Virus record (IMG/VR): IMGVR_UViG_3300037472_000009
Span: 1-30,713 of that record
DNA: 30,713 bases
Reading direction: 5' to 3' (one strand)
Source of the DNA: a virus
The notes beneath the pieces are model-generated. The model searched no databases, had not been told where the DNA came from, and saw nothing but the letters and a program-made list of their open reading frames with translations. Shown here piece by piece: positions 30,282 to 30,713 of this stretch. The stretch's first letter is position 1. Every line of letters begins with the position of its first letter. The translations under genes and the position numbers were made by a program.

Positions 30282-30713
30282 GTGTTCCCCACAGGCGTGG
30301 GGATGAACCGCATTCGGCAATCTTACCGCAAACGGTAAGCGCGTGTTCCCCACAGGCGTGGGGATGAACCGAATGCAGTGGCTGCATCCAGCACGGCCAT
30401 GAAGTGTTCCCCACAGGCGTGGGGATGAACCGGTCACGTATCAGGTTGGCTTTTGGGATGCCGAGTGTTCCCCACAGGCGTGGGGATGAACCGTGGTGGA
30501 CAGACGGCAAATGCCCAGCGCTCGAGTGTTCCCCACAGGCGTGGGGATGAACCGCCTACGCGGCCGCTGTCTTGGCAGCAAGGTGCGTGTTCCCCACAGG
30601 CGTGGGGATGAACCGTGGTGGACAGACGGCAAATGCCCAGCGCTCGAGTGTTCCCCACAGGCGTGGGGATGAACCGATCGTTGGCGGTGTGCACACTGGC
30701 ACGGCCAAGTGTT
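30282..30713 (+). CRISPR. Type I-E CRISPR array, leader-proximal part
   Basis: Repeats of the same sequence start at 30282, 30343, 30404, 30465, 30526, 30587, 30648 and (partial) 30709. Spacers 30311-30342 and 30372-30403 are unique to this end; from 30428 onward the sequence repeats bases 1-286. Joined across the ends, the array has 13 repeats and 12 spacers, of which 10 are distinct. The sequence upstream of 30282 is GC-rich and hairpin-rich rather than the AT-rich leader usual for I-E arrays, so no leader is recognisable. Confidence 0.96.
30428..30713. repeat. Direct terminal repeat (right copy)
   Basis: This is the second copy of bases 1-286, with the same order of spacers. It closes the contig into a circle through the CRISPR array. 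Confidence 0.9.

Noticed and set aside
1-30713. tRNA genes and insertion sequences
   Set aside because: No cloverleaf-like sequence, transposase frame or terminal inverted repeats were seen.

Overview
The window is almost entirely one tailed-phage genome, flanked at both edges by a type I-E CRISPR array. The first 286 bases (1-286) are identical to the last 286 (30428-30713) and lie wholly inside the array, so the sequence closes into a circle of about 30.4 kb through CRISPR repeats. No cas gene is present. The phage is a podovirus with a P22-type virion. A SAR-type endolysin and nested Rz/Rz1 spanins mean a Gram-negative host. The early gene families (DUF1376 initiator, BRO antirepressor, DUF551 and Gp157 proteins) look like those of phages of Burkholderiales/Comamonadaceae; that host call is inference.

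Layout. 1-615: CRISPR array, 29-nt repeats and 32-nt spacers. 616-1272: C-terminal catalytic half of a tyrosine integrase, starting exactly where the last repeat ends. 6351-1239 (minus strand): a tightly packed early operon of 15 genes, most linked by 4-nt start/stop overlaps, holding membrane peptides, a P-loop (Sak4-like) ATPase, an SSB-like protein with the DDSIPF tail, a Gp157 gene broken by an in-frame stop, three DUF551-like proteins and an excisionase-like HTH protein. 6487-10595 (plus strand): a small RHH-like protein, a BRO/KilAC antirepressor, a DUF1376 replication protein carrying three palindromic iterons, a P-like helper, RusA, a shortened NinB and a Gp49-family protein. 10598-27751: packaging and virion genes in P22 order: TerS, TerL, portal, scaffold, coat, gp4-like, gp10-like, needle-position protein, GNAT-like protein, the three ejection proteins and a sialidase-like tailspike. 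27774-29691: lysis genes. 29692-30249: a non-coding stretch rich in inverted repeats, probably a structured RNA. 30282-30713: the leader side of the CRISPR array.

The key question is whether the array belongs to the phage. Two sequence facts argue that array and phage were joined at protospacers, most simply an assembly chimera linking the phage to the array of a host that targets it. First, exactly 32 nt lie between the first repeat (30282) and an AAG trinucleotide (30247-30249), the type I-E PAM. Second, the 32 nt after the last repeat (616-647) match an array spacer (250-281) at 27 of 32 positions in the same register, with three synonymous changes and one altered codon in the integrase frame. 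The integrase also lacks its N-terminal half. If the joins are real in DNA, the phage instead carries a cas-less array aimed at relatives. Either way the array records immunity against this phage lineage.

The early operon and the BRO/replication block would drive genome replication and single-strand-annealing recombination, the P22-like block builds and packages the virion, and holin, endolysin and spanins release it. No CI-type repressor was found; one could lie in the segment missing between 30281 and 616.
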